Source: Apoderus coryli
Taxonomy: Eukaryota; Arthropoda; Insecta; Coleoptera; Attelabidae
Assembly (NCBI GenBank): GCA_911728435.2
Contig: OU452201.1
Coordinates: 1,426,001-1,490,000 of the forward strand
Reading direction: 5' to 3'
Length of the DNA stretch: 64,000 nt
The translations under genes were made by a program, and so were the position numbers. The notes beneath the pieces are model-generated. The model did no database searches. It saw only the letters and a program-made list of their open reading frames with translations, and had not been told where the DNA came from. Below, one piece after another: positions 32,785-44,833 of the stretch (the first letter of the stretch is position 1; every line of letters begins with the position of its first letter).

Positions 32785-35700
32785 TTAGCCAGAACGATTT
32801 TCATCATCCTGAGGTAAGTGGTCTGAGTTTCCATGCACCGAATTTTCGGACAGTTTTGGATTTTCCGTACTTGTAGATGATGACGGTCTGTCATACAAAT
32901 AGTTTGTTGTGTATCTGTATGGATCAGAGTAGGGGTCTCGGGAGCGGTAGCTGTTTGTGCCGTAAGAGCTAGAACATAATAATAATAATAATGTCTTTAT
33001 TGCAAATTAAAAAATTTATAACAGGTGAAGTTGCGGCATTATGCCTCCTAGCTTAACCTACTTTAATTATAAAACTTACATTAACTTACTGTATTCAAAA
33101 AAAAAAAAAAAGAAGAAAAGTAACGTAATACACGTTGCTAACCATGGAACGGTTAGCAACGTGTATTACGTCATCATCATCATAGACTATAGAGTGTGTT
33201 CTATAAAATTAAGATTCAATACAATACATAAGAGAACAATTAGTATTGAGAGTGAAGGATAAGTTCTCGAACATTTACCTTAAATTCAAGTCCCTTCAGA
33301 ATTTTATAATTATTTGGTAACTTATTGTATAGTTTTGCGACATTATAGGAAAACGAGCGTTCAAACATAGCAGTGCGATGTGCAGGTGGAGTTATCGCCA
33401 TTCTATGTCTCAAGTTTATAACAATATTGTCACCCCTGAATTGCATTTTATTGTAAAGGTAATCCGGTATCTTCTTATTTATTACTTTGTTATATAAAAC
33501 CAATGCATGCAACAACCGTCTTTCATTCATATTTAGCCATTGAATCTCCCTCAACTTAGCGCTGACACCGCTGATCAAATCCAACAAGACAAGGACCATA
33601 GACAGCGTCACAAAAGTTAAAATGCGACAAGACCAAGGAGTCACATAATTGTTTTCTTAAAGCCGTTGTGAGAGTTTTTCTATTACTGTACAAGAGTTTT
33701 AAATTGTAAAACGCTTTTTTTATACAGGCACTCACATGCTCCCTGAATCTCAGGTCCGTGTCCATTATCATGCCCAAGTTCCGAGCCATAGGCACATTCT
33801 CCATCCGCATATTATCAACCCTTATTGAAACTAGGTCTCTGTAACGGCTTCTTATTTGATTCGAACCAAAAACCAAGACCTTGGTCTTGTCCTTGTTAAT
33901 CTCTAAACAGTGCCCATTCGAAGCTTTAACCAGATTATTAATATCACCATTAAACAGGTTAACGGCCGGACGCAGTTGTTGAGGATCGAAACACGCATAC
34001 AATTGAGTATCATCTGCATATAAATGAGCTGAAGAATGCTTAACACTGCAGATAAGTTGTGATGTATAGAGGCAGTATAAAATTGGGGCAAGTATAGAAC
34101 CTTGAGGCACCCCTGCTAAGAGACTTTTTTCTTGTGATACTCTTCCCTCATAAAATAATTAAGTAATTAAATGGCATGGGTGTTTAAGCAGCCAAAGAAA
34201 CTTCAGTTAGCTGTGACACCGGAAATACATATATCTCTCGTCAACTACCACAATCCACGAGATAATAATAATAATAATAGCCTTTATTTGCCCAACAGTA
34301 CAAAACCCTTTACAGGACAAATAATTTAATAATTTTAAACCTAAATCATAATTCACTAATGCACAAAATAAATAAAACTAAAATGAGTACCTATATCTAA
34401 TTACCGAAGTGTTGGATGGCAACTTCCAGAACCTCTCTCATCTCAGAATTGAAAATGTCACAGTCTGCACAAATCAAGTTATAATTACCACACATAATAT
34501 TGACAGGAGAACGCAGCAACACATTGGTTCTAGCTCTCGCAATGTGAAAAGTTGAACTGTATCTAGTTTCAAATCTCGGAACATTAATATTTACATTCAT
34601 TAACATTTCAGAACAGTTAACCTTTCCATGTAGAAGCTTATACAAATACTCAATTGAATTCAAAATTCTTCTTTTTTCCAAGCTCCGCGTATCAAATCTA
34701 GTCAACAATATATTATAGTCAACTCCCCTTTCAGGATATATTCCATCTTCCTTATACACAAGATGTTTAAGAAATTTACGCTGCATTTTTTCAATTGCAA
34801 CTTTATGAACATTATATATAGGGTACCAGACTAACGAACCGTATTCAAGCTTAGGCCGAATGTATGTAGAAAAAAGAATTTGTAAAGCAAGAATATTATT
34901 GAAGCCTTTTGTATTTCTCATAATGAAACCATAGGTTTTATTGGCTTCCGCTGTCTTAGTCAATATGTGTTCAGCAAAACTAAGTTTTAGAGTCAAAGAT
35001 GATTCCCAGGTCAGTCACTGTCTCAGAGGATGTTATGGCTGTGTCATTTATTCTGTAGTTATATTGAATATTTTGTTTTTTCTTTGTATACATCACGATT
35101 TTACATTTTGCTGGATTAAGAGGTAAATGGTTAGTTTGACACCATTCCGATACATGATTCAAATTTGCTTGAAGCTCATTACAATTATTAATATTTTTTA
35201 TTTCAAGAAAAATTTTTAAGTCGTCAGCAAACATTAACTTGCCACAGGTCAGTCTTTCCTCCAAATCATTAACAAACAATAAAAACAATAAGGGCCCAAG
35301 GTTTGAACCTTGAGGAACTCCAGAAACTGCATGGAAGGGAACTGATCTGTAACCGTTATATGACACAATCTGTTCTCTTTCCAACAGATAAGATTTCAAA
35401 AAGATTTGCAAGTCCTTAACAAAGCTGAACTTGTCCAATTTCATTAGCAATCTGCCATGATCCACCCTGTCAAACGCCTTCGCGAAGTCCGTGTAGATCA
35501 CATCCATCCGACCACCACTGTCAATCACCTCTGAGATACTTTGTGATATTAAAGTTAAATTACTTATTGTGGATTTCTTTGACATGAATCCGTGCTGAAT
35601 TGGTGTGATCATGTTTCGGACAGAGGGATAGATGCGACCAAACAATACAGTTTCAAAGAGCTTACAAAAATAATAAAATATTAAGCTGGGATAATAAAAA

Positions 35701-38700
35701 TGGTAATACGCCCAGAGTGCATAATAATAAAATACTCATTGTGCAAGTACTTGATCACCTCTGTATCTGACTGGTTGGGCTTTTCTTATTCTCTTTCATC
35801 CATCGTTCGTCTCTGGGTGTTTTACAAATATATAAAAATATCTGGGTTGTTTATTTGTTTCAGAAGTCAATTTAGAAAATGCTCTAAATATATTTAAATG
35901 TGCTAATATTATATAACTTCCAAAGCATGAGAAATGTAGCTCAATAAGGCATGTTAATACACCATGTAGACACAGTAGAGTTGGAATGTTTTGGTTCAGC
36001 TAAACTTTCGAACAGCTTAATATGGAATTTCAAACATACAAGTTTCCTCAAAACTATTTATGAACAAAAGCAATTTCCATTACAAAGGAATTATTGATTG
36101 TACCTACTGAATTGAACAGTAACGGTTTTATTACGAGAAATAAAACTGTATAAATCTGTGGTTCACTACATCATAAGACAGCACTCAACTCAAAATTTAT
36201 GACATTAATAACGGAAAATATTACCTTTTTGCGGACACATAAATAGAAATGGTCGAAAGAAATGGGAAAACCACCAAGCGAATAGATAAAGTGAAATATA
36301 ACGCTAATTCATCATATGTGCTGTCCAATAAAATGCCAGACAATACCAGATAAATTAAATTTTTGTGCAACTCTTTCAAGTAAGAACAGGATAGCCTTTT
36401 CCCGCTGGCCATTCAAAAAGGCCACAGGATGACACATAGATGGCGTTACTACAATTTTTTCCATATGATTTTTATTTAGTACTAACCCTCAAACGATACG
36501 TGTATGAATTCGACAGCAGACAAAAATAGAAAATAGTGAGTTTCGATTTTTGATAAAGCATTGCTTTTGATGACAAAACTTAATTTACATACCTATAGGT
36601 ATTTCCCTCTTTTTTTATTCGTGTAATAATAGTAAAACATTATTTATTTCGGTCTCTCTCTCTTCCCTGTGTGCGACAGTTGACACCCTTGCCAGTGCTG
36701 GTGTCCTACTCCTGACAATAGCCTATTTATTTATCATACACGTTCTTATGCAGATGAAGCCTGCCTCAAAGCATTTTCATCTATAATTCAGCAACAATGG
36801 GCAACACTGCCATCTGGCATATACCCACTATACAACCACCTATCGCTCTTCGTCTAAACATAGTTGCCAGCGTTTAATTGTACTAAGCATAGCATACGAA
36901 TCTTGCCATTGAAAAAACACTATAAGAAGCACGCTTCATATAGATGCAGCAGAGATTTAATGTAAAATAAGCTTATATGACAACGCTTGGCGAGTGTTTT
37001 GTACTTATATGTCGATTATTATTTTGATTATATATATCTCTATCACACAGTCGCATATTTCTAGTGCTGTCACAGTTGTGCTATACTTGTGCTAATATTA
37101 TTTTTATTTACTTTTCGGGAACCTTAAATTTTTGATATTTTGAATTCAAATTAGTCTTTCTATTTAGTTACCTACATATTTAATTTAAGTTTTAAAATCT
37201 AAAAAAAATATATACGGTTATTAATTAGTAGGTATGACATCAGGTAAGCGAAGTTATTATGAAAAATTATGTTTATTTTTTAATTTTAACTAAAGTTAAG
37301 TTTTTTTAATCAACACTCCTTTTAAGAACAGAAAAATCTTGTTAAAAATTTACAGACACACCTGTTCCAGATTTAAATAAATGTTTGATAAATATAAATA
37401 AAGGCAAATGCATAAAAGCAGAGCTTTTAATAATATTTGGTATGAGACGTATTATGATTTGCTAACAGGTAGCATAAAAGTAATTTGATTGACAGTTTCA
37501 TAAAATGTGTTTTATTTAGTATTATTATGAAGTAGGTAAATATATTCTAGATACTAATTACACTTTTTAAAGAAAACAATACTTAGGTGAGGTACCTACT
37601 TATAAACATAACCTATATTTTATGCAGTTGACGAAGTAGGAATATCCCTATTAATTTTAGCTACCTATTAAGTATATCAGGTACAGGTATATCTATATCA
37701 AATGACCTTTGCTTTGAAGATCGAAAGGCGAGAAGAAAGCAACTGCTCAAAACCTGGAGGCAAAAATTAAAAGAAACTAAATAATTATTGACGGAAATAT
37801 ATACACTATAGATGAACTAAAACAACTAGAAGAGAAAGGCACAGCCACTGGAGATGAAAGCAGCCAACTTGATCCAGAAGACATTGAAACAGTAAATGAA
37901 AGAAAGAAAAATCGAATATAGTCCTAAGAATACTGATGGTACTACCGCTGGTCAAAGAGTGCGTCATACACGTAGCCAAAAAAAAGTAGAAGACCAGTGA
38001 ACAACGCTAATAGACTGTTCTGGCACTGGAGTTTTTCTGGAATCCCTCTCTGCGATAACATCACTCTTCGATGCAGTTCTATACGTCACTTCTTTGTAAT
38101 GACTATTGTTGGCAGCCCTTATGAATAATGTGTGAAAATCTTACCCTCGATCTCGCCCTGTGTAATCATCTCGTGATCCATAGTTCCAACCGCTTGCATA
38201 ACTGTTACCATACTTGTTGCCAGTATCGTAGTAATCTGGCCTGCCGGAACCAGAATAGTATCCACGACCAGAGAGATCATACCATGATCCACCAGAACCA
38301 CCTCGTGAGTAGTCATCTGACGGTCTATACGCGTCATACCTATCAAACAAATTTAAATCTCAACGCAATGTTTCCGAAGAGCAATAAATTCCTTACCTAT
38401 CGCGAAAATCGTATCCCCTATTGTCATATCCAACGCCTCTATCATAGTAACGGTCTCGTCTATCATCATATCTGTCATAGTAGCGGTCACGACCACGGCT
38501 ATTGTAACCATCTCGGTCGTAATTGTCGTCGATATATCTGTCATAATTATTGCTACCATATTGCCGATCCCGATCGAAGTATCTGTCGCGGTCATACCGG
38601 TCATAGTAATCTCTTGAACCAGGATAGCGGCCACTGCTGCCACGGTCATAGCGGTCATAATAGCGATCGTCGGAATATCTGTCGTCGGAATACCTGAATC

Positions 38701-39314
38701 AATCATATAAGAGTTTTGTTTCTTAAAATCCTTCGATTTCGTAACTTCAAATCAAGAGTTTTAAATGGGATTAGGATGACAAATAGCCACTAACTTTCAA
38801 TGTTCTCGAAAGAGGAAATCTAGCAGCCTTAAATAGCATGGCGCTCTTTTGGTAAGGCCACTCACAATTATTCACCTTGTATGTCATTTCAATTTATAGG
38901 ATTAGACTAGATTGAGTCGTTTCGCGCTGTATTTTTAGTTAAAATGAAACGCCGTAATTGCTGAACATAAATTATTGTTTAATTTGAAACTCACCTGTCC
39001 CGATTCCTATTTGTATCATACGGTCGCAAATATCCAGTGTCACAGGTACTGCATCTCTTTTCATCCTTCTTTCCGTTTCCGGAACTTGACGACGATATGT
39101 CACTACTATCTTCCGGTTTCAATGTTCTAGCTGATACAGCTGAACTTGCTTGCGTATCATATCTTGGATCATGTATATAGTATTTGGCGTTGTTGCTGTC
39201 TCTAGGAACGCGTTTCAATTGCTGACTATTAGCAAACAAGTCTTTTATTGTGAGAAGATGTACTTGACAGATTTGTGTAGTTAGTGTAAGGAGAATGCAG
39301 AATGGTATAACCAT
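32785..39314 (-). CDS. Four-exon gene for a secreted Tyr/Asp/Arg/Gly-rich protein, 331 aa
   Basis: Minus-strand exons are 39314-38995, 38693-38397, 38339-38145 and 32968-32785. Each junction has consensus signals (GTGAGT…TTCAG, GTAAGG…TGATAG, GTAAGA…GTTCTAG). All phases agree (2/1, 2/1, 2/1) and the total is 996 bases ending in TAA. The protein starts MVIPFCILLTLTTQICQVHL, a signal peptide. A Ser-rich segment and a CSTC pair follow, then about 160 residues of YYDRYD/DRYY-type low-complexity repeats, a Gly/Ser/Tyr part, and an acidic polar tail (SENSVHGNSDHLPQDDENR). An acceptor (ATTTCTAG) lies 12 bases before the ATG, so a 5' UTR exon exists upstream. Tyr-rich secreted proteins of this kind often act in cuticle, glue or silk; that is inference. 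I do not recognise the family. The last intron (32969-38144) holds two non-LTR copies. Confidence 0.85.
32976..34160 (-). pseudogene. 5'-truncated non-LTR retrotransposon abutting a splice acceptor
   Basis: The (TAA)n tail is at 32976-32992, only five bases from the acceptor AG of the host gene's last exon. On the minus strand it encodes RT from FYEGRVSQ (about 34160) through GMPQGSILAPILYCLY and an intact LYADDTQLY, to the C-terminus (MNERRLLHALVLYNKVIN, FERSFSYNVAKLYNKLP) ending at 33240. A frameshift lies at about 33600. The C-terminus matches the 11.6-kb and 16.2-kb elements. A perfect hairpin lies in its 3' UTR at 33123-33171. Confidence 0.88.
33123..33171. repeat. Perfect 21-bp hairpin in a non-LTR 3' UTR
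   Basis: The arms ACGTAATACACGTTGCTAACC (33123-33143, 21 bases) and their exact complement (33151-33171) close on a 7-base loop, followed by TCATCATCATCAT. A perfect hairpin in the 3' UTR of an otherwise decayed copy is unusual. It may be an RT-recognition structure or a nested mini-insertion. Confidence 0.8.
34262..35660 (-). pseudogene. 5'-truncated non-LTR retrotransposon, second lineage
   Basis: The tail (TAA)n at 34262-34279 is followed by the C-terminal domain (34996-34397; RPKLEYGSLVWYP, IEKMQRKFLKHL) and the RT palm (35645-34980; FAKAFDRVDHGRLL, GVPQGSNLGPLLFLLF, intact MFADDLKIF). A one-base frameshift at about 34985 separates them. The 5' end is truncated in the fingers at about 35.65 kb. 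It matches the plus-strand copy at 47.5-49.0 kb in motif spelling and differs from the YADD lineage. Confidence 0.87.
35661..37700. other. Intron DNA without a gene
   Basis: This is part of the 5.2-kb last intron of the Tyr/Asp-rich gene. I see a short TC run (36651-36665) and GATGGCGTT/GCCATCTGGC words near 36440 and 36808 typical of insect MITE debris, but no exon or element I can define. Confidence 0.5.
37705..37999 (+). pseudogene. Coding-like remnant, opposite strand, inside an intron
   Basis: The plus strand reads EDRKARRKQLLKTWRQKLKE, then after a small shift IIIDGNIYTIDELKQLEEKG and TATGDESSQLDPEDIE. A second shift in an A-rich run leads to SPKNTDGTTAGQRVRHTRSQ and a TGA. Basic, then acidic, with good codon flow, this is clearly a former reading frame, probably part of a transposon ORF. 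I do not recognise it. Confidence 0.5.
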
Positions 39315-39360
39315 ATGACGATGATTCTAGAAATTAAAATTAATTTGCGTTAGTGTCTTA

Positions 39361-40400
39361 TACGAGGGATTGGAGAACAAAAACAAATATTAATCATCGA
39401 AAATCACTTTATTGTTTTTCAAAATATTCCCCATGAAGATCTATACACTTTTGCATGCGTTTGAACCAATTGTCGAAGCACTTTTGCCACTCTGATTGAG
39501 GCAGCAACCGCCTCTTCAGGTGTCTAAAAACGTTCACCTCTCAGTTTGTTTTTTACGTACGGGAATAAAAAAAAATCATTCGGTGCCAAATCAGGACTAT
39601 ACGACGGATAACTCATCGAATCGATGTTTTGGGTGCTCAAAAATGCAGTTGATTGAGCCGATGTGTGAGAGCTCGCATTGTCGTTGTGAAGAGTCTTCGG
39701 CGGTTGGTTTTCCAGATTTTTTGGAAGACAACCGGCAAACAAATGGTTGTGTACCACTCAGAATTGACTGTTTTGCGTTGTTCTAGTGGTACGGAAAAAA
39801 CAGGCAACCATTTGTTGGATTTGGCTCATCATGAAACAGCCATACAGTCGACTGCTGTTTACTTTCAGGCTCGTACGGGTAAATCCACGATTCAGCACCT
39901 GTCACGATGTCATAGACGTGTTTCGAAGCACCGCGATCGTATTTTTTGAGCATTTATTTCGACCAATCGACACGAGTCTTTTTTTGAGCGATTGACAAAT
40001 TGTGTGGGATCCAACGCGAACAAATTTTTTTGACAGTTAAATGTTTATGCAATATTGAATGTATGCTGGTTCCACTAATGCCTAAGGTTGCCTCAATCTC
40101 TTGATAGGTCACATAACGATCTTGCACAATCTCAGTTCGCGCACAGGATCAATGGTTTTCGGAACAACAACTGATTTTGGACGACCTTCACGAAATTCGT
40201 CTTGGAGTGAACTACGAACACGATTGAATTCACCATACCATCGATAAACACTGGTCCTTACTGGAGCTTCATGGCCAAAAATTGAATTAAGTTCATCCAT
40301 GCACTGTTGCTGAGTTAATCCATGTCGAAAGTTTGGCCGAGATGAATCTTTTAAGTTGCTCTAAACAACACAAATAGCGCTCGTATGTGAAAACGTTCTG
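39361..40400 (-). pseudogene. Decayed mariner (DD34D) transposase
   Basis: The minus strand carries a degraded mariner. The N-terminal helix-turn-helix part (about 40330-40110) has TQQQCMDELNSIFGHEAPV, SVYRWYGEFNR and DEFREGRPKSVVVP. Then come middle fragments and the catalytic C-terminal part (39757-39524): HNDNASSHTSAQ (second Asp) and SPDLAPNDFFLF (third Asp). The end is QKCFDNWFKRMQKCIDL with TAA at 39411-39409. Stops and shifts separate the parts. The left end begins TACGAGGGATTGG at 39361 after TA; I could not find the right inverted end. It sits 33 bp upstream of the first coding exon's acceptor, in an intron of the Tyr/Asp-rich gene. Confidence 0.85.
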
Positions 40401-40594
40401 AGTACATATAACCTCAAAAATGTCCAACTTTACGATAGAGCTGTCAGTTGCCAGATTGCAACACCAGGGTTGCCAAATCCCGAAATATAAGGAGGACGGG
40501 ACGGTGTGAAAAGTCCTTCTATAGAGGCCGAGTATCCTGCTTGCTAGAAAAATGCCTTTGATACACCGTTACCCAAAGTAAGTAAAGTGAATGA

Positions 40595-40712
40595 ATGATA
40601 CGTATGATATACCACCTATTTTAGAATTGAAAATGGCTCTAAATTTAACAATAAAAAATCTAGTGCCGTATTTAAAAAAACGAAGTTGATGACGGTTTTT
40701 CGAAAACAGAGG
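40595..40712 (+). repeat. Foldback repeat R, copy 1
   Basis: Shares GAATGATACGTATGA, CTAAATTTAACAAT and AACGAAGTTGATGACGG with 41972-42060 in the same orientation. It stops where a reverse transcriptase fragment begins. Confidence 0.7.
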
Positions 40713-41024
40713 ACTTTAGGGACTTGCGACCAATAACTACTCTTCTATCTATATCAAAGGTAATTGAGTCACAACAGCTTAGACAATATGTTGAGGCAAA
40801 CAACAATCTCCCGCATCGCCAGTCTGGATTTTGAAAAAATCATAATTGCACATGATGGATGGATGATATGATTCTTTTAGACTATAGCAAAGCCGATACC
40901 CTGAAGCATGAGGTTATGGTAGCCATCCTTGAATCGGTCAGGTTTAATGGAGATGCTCTAAAAATTTTTACTTCCTATTTACGAAACAGATCACAGCAAG
41001 TATGTCTAAAGTCTTTTCAATCCG
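40712..41024 (+). pseudogene. Non-LTR RT fragment (fingers to palm start)
   Basis: Plus strand: FRDLRPITTLLSISKVIE, a stop-containing QSGF region, then ILLDYSKADTLKHEVMVAIL and FTSYLRNRSQQV. The active-site part is missing. The matching C-terminal piece appears at 41186 after an inverted copy of repeat R. Confidence 0.8.
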
Positions 41025-41029
41025 GAAAG

Positions 41030-42190
41030 ATATTTAGTTTTATATATTTCTGATATTATTTTTACAGGTATAAAAATATGAAAAGCACTTTCTCAATGTT
41101 ACTTTTTGAGGAGAAAAATATAGCGTTTAGGAATTTTCAATACGAGGTTTTGATTTCGAAAAACCATCAACTTCGTTTTTATCTGCTTCTCCCCAGACCT
41201 AACCATGAATCATATAAAAAGTCACCTCAATACTACGGTATTTATTTTTTTAACATGCTGCCGTGCCGCTTGAGGGAATCTCAATCCGAGAAAATATTTA
41301 AGCGCAAATTGAAAGATTTTTTAATATCAGGGACATTCTACACGCTGCAGGAACTTACCGAATCATGTGTTCGCGTGTGATATCTATGTAATTTTTTAAA
41401 TTTGTTTTTTTTAATTTATTGAATATTTTTTAGATGTACTCGTATGTGTTGCTTTTGTCTGTATTTTTTGTTCATTTGTATATATCTTTTGCCTTTTGAC
41501 TTGCCAATTGTACAATATTTGTATTTGTGATGGCTGAATAAAGAATTTGATTTTTGAATTTTAAATACGGCCCTGGATTTTTTTATCTTAAATTTACAGC
41601 TATTTTCAATCGAATCGTGGTATGTCATATCTAATAGTTTTCCGTGTTTTTAGCTGTTATTTCAATTTATTCATGAAAAAAATCGCCATAGTTTGACACT
41701 TAACTGACTGAATGCAGAGTACCTAGCAGGTTTTGCAAAAACATTCTTTCGCCGTTACTCACAATTATTTATTATTATTTGATAATTTATTTCTGTCTCA
41801 GTATAACATTTTAGTCTGTATGCGGTTTTTTAAATTTATTTGAAATTTTTGTACTTTTTGAAGTTATCAAAAAAATCGTCTTTCTCAGATGAATGTTTTA
41901 CGAAAAATAACGGCCAAACTTTGGCGATTTTTCTTGACTAATTTTAAATAACAGCTAAAAACACTCAAAACGAATGATACGTATGACCTACCTAAATTTA
42001 ACAATATAAAATTTAGTGCTGTATTTAAAAAAACGAAGTTGATGACGGTTTTTCGAAAACGAAACGTCGTAGTGAAAATTTGTAAACGCTATCTTATTCT
42101 CCTCAAAAAGTAACAACGAGAGAGTGCTTTTTATTTTTTTATATCTGTAAAAAATAATGTCAGACATATGTAAAACTAAAATCGCACAAA
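41030..42190. mobile_element. Foldback element interrupted by RT C-terminus
   Basis: The right arm 41890-42190 is the reverse complement of two separated left pieces, 41564-41700 and 41030-41185. Removing 41186-41563 restores a left arm of about 290 bp facing the right arm across a short loop. Shared words include TACTTTTTGAGGAGA, AAACGAAGTTGATG and GTTTTTAGCTGTTATTT. No coding capacity of its own is seen. Confidence 0.7.
41186..41563 (+). pseudogene. Non-LTR C-terminal fragment and 3' end
   Basis: Plus strand: SPQYYGIYFFNMLPCRLRES and KIFKRKLKDFLISGTFYTLQ, with a stop at 41380. A 3' UTR follows to GAATAAAGAATTTGATTTTTG at about 41539-41560, a poly(A)-like signal and simple 3' tail. It lies inside the left arm of the foldback element. 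Confidence 0.78.
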
Positions 42191-42514
42191 ATTCTTTTTC
42201 AAAATATTCTCGGAAACGCCTAAAGTTAGTTTACTTTTGAAAACACCATTTAAAAGATGTTTAAATTGTACAATTTTCCTCTAATTTAACCGAAATTGTA
42301 ACCCTAAACGATTAAACAACGATTTGGCTAATATATTGGCAATTTCTGACAGGCATTTGCTTAAACTTAATCCTTCTAAATCTCAGGCAATATTGTTTAG
42401 AAGGAGATAGTTGATTTACACCTTTTCCGGACGCATGTTTATGGAAACTTTTTTTTTTTCATAAAATGACCTGAGAAATTAACTCCCTAAATATTACCGC
42501 GGCTTTTTGAAACT

Positions 42515-44833
42515 CCCTGTATAACGATAAAATAAGGTGGTGTCTCAAAACACTTATATCCGATATAGCTTCATTTGCGAGAATATTGCCAAAACAACTG
42601 TTTAGAAAAGTTTGCAATTTGACAGACAGTATAAGCTGAAGATTCTTCATGATTTATGGAATGTAGTGATAAAATACGTAAACCAGAGGCGGAGATATTG
42701 ACCACACCCATCTGCTTCCTCTGCCGTATTTTCATAATCAAAATCAAAAAAACAGACAAAAAATGTCAAAACGTAGTTGTAGTCTATTTCGTTAAAATTC
42801 GGTTCATTATGCTTGAGAAAATCTCAAATATCTTGAAAACTGTGCGCCGCTGTATGAAAAAAATATTAAAATATTATTTTCTTCAGAAAAAGTATGGGCG
42901 TTGATTGAAAATTAAATATTTCAATCAACGGTATGGGGCAATGTCGTTAATGTACAGGGTGTCCTACCGTGGCAACACATTAGATTATTTCAGAAACTAC
43001 TTCGAATTGAATTTTGAAAATTTCAGTGTCTAAATTGTCAAATATGCTCTACTCAAATAATATAATAGCAACGGTATAGCACTTCCGGTTATACCGGAAG
43101 TTGATGGCAACATTGTTATTTTAAATGGAACACCCTATATATTATTACATTTTTGAATTCTAAATAAGATTTCAGTCATATTTTATTTATCATGTCCTAT
43201 ACCTAACGTTAGTCGTTTTTGACTTATATCAAGATTTATGTCAAAATTGACAGTTTAGGGCTCCATAAAAATTCCGTTTTTTCCTTGTAAATCAGTATTT
43301 AATAATTATTTTGCAGGTATTTTCTTATCAGGTGGGATCTTCTTTTTCGAACTGACAAGACATTTTCTGATTTGTTTATACAGGGTGGTCAAAAAATTAT
43401 ATTGAAAACGGTTTAAGAAAAACAGTTGAAAGTCAATTTTTTCAAATGGAATGGGTATATTATTATTATTTTATCTTCCTTAGCATTAAAAAATAATGCA
43501 ATTTTGTAATAGGTTATCATTTTCTAAAATGCATAGTTTTCGAAATATCGTCATTTTAAATTTTTCTACAGCGCTTACCGTTGTCTCTCTGGAAGCTAGC
43601 TAATTAATTTAGTTAGCCATGAAATTATTGTCATTTTAACGTCAAACTAAACGTCAAATTAATAAAAATGAAAAATACTTATTGATATTATAAATTTATT
43701 ATTAATTCATGGATAATAAAATAAAGTGATTAATATCACCTGTAGAGTATTTAACGAGAGAAACCCCCTTTTGCTAACGATGACTAGAGAAATTAGGAAG
43801 AATTTTGAGAAATCATTTAGAGCAGGTTGGGAGGTATACAAATCAAGTATTACAACGAACTAAGATTAAAATTTAAAATAATACAGCAGAAATGAACAGA
43901 AGATTAAACTAAATAAATTTTCAACTAAAAAAAGTTAATCAACTAACGATAACAAATCTAATTTAATTGTTCGATATGACCCCCATTTAGTCTTAACTAA
44001 ATTAATTAGCTAGCTTCCAGAGAGACAAAGGTAGGCGCTGCAGAAAAATTTAAAATGACGATATTTCGAAAACTATGCATTTTAGAAAATGATAACCTAT
44101 AACAAAATTGCTTTATTTTTTAATGCTAAGGAAGATAAAATAATAATAATATACCCATTCCATTTGAAAAAATTGACTTTGACCGTTTTCAATATGATTT
44201 TTTCACCACCCTGTATAAACGAATCAGAAAATGTCTTGTCAGTTCGAAAAAGAAGATCCCACCTGATAAGAAAATACCTGCAAAATAATTATTAAATACT
44301 GATTTACAAGGAAAAACGGAATTCTTATGGAGCCCTAAACTGTCAATTTTGACATAAATCTTGATATAAGTTAAAAGTGACTGACGTTAGGTATAGGACA
44401 TGATACATGAAATATGTCTGAAATCTTATTTAGAATCCAAAAATGTACTAATATATAGGGTGTTCCATTTAAAACAAGAAAGTTGCCATCAACTTCCGGT
44501 ATAACCGGAAGTGCTATGCCGTTGCTATTATATTATTTGAGTAGAGCATATTTGACAATATAGACACTGAAATTTTCAAAATTCAATTCGAAGTAGGTTC
44601 TGAAATAATCTAATGGGTTGCCACCGTAGGACACCCTGTATTTGCAATAAACTCAGTAGGATATAAAATTTTTTCAAAAAGGCACACCCAGATGTCCGCC
44701 GTTGGTTTTCGTATTTTATCACTATACTGTGTGCCAAATTTCAATTTTTGCCAATATTCAAAATAATAATTTTTTTTTGTATCTCGAAAAATAAGTTTTC
44801 CCGGATATAAGTGTATTGGGACACTGTGTATAT
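42515..44833. mobile_element. Giant palindromic (foldback) element, about 2.3 kb
   Basis: The inner arms 42953-43614 and 43995-44640 are near-perfect reverse complements over about 650 bp around a 380-bp spacer. They start and end with TACAGGGTGTCCTACCGT and its complement. More diverged outer arms continue on both sides (42515-42712 with 44660-44833; shared ACACTTATATCCG and AGTGATAAAATACG). CAGGGTG words also recur inside the arms (43379, 44207). No transposase gene is visible. Either one long-TIR element sits inside an older one, or repeated head-to-head insertion occurred. Confidence 0.9.

Noticed and set aside
38128..38697. 189-codon plus-strand ORF rich in His, Cys and Asn
   Set aside because: It is the antisense of the YYDRYD-repeat exons; the minus strand has signal peptide, splice sites and matching phases.
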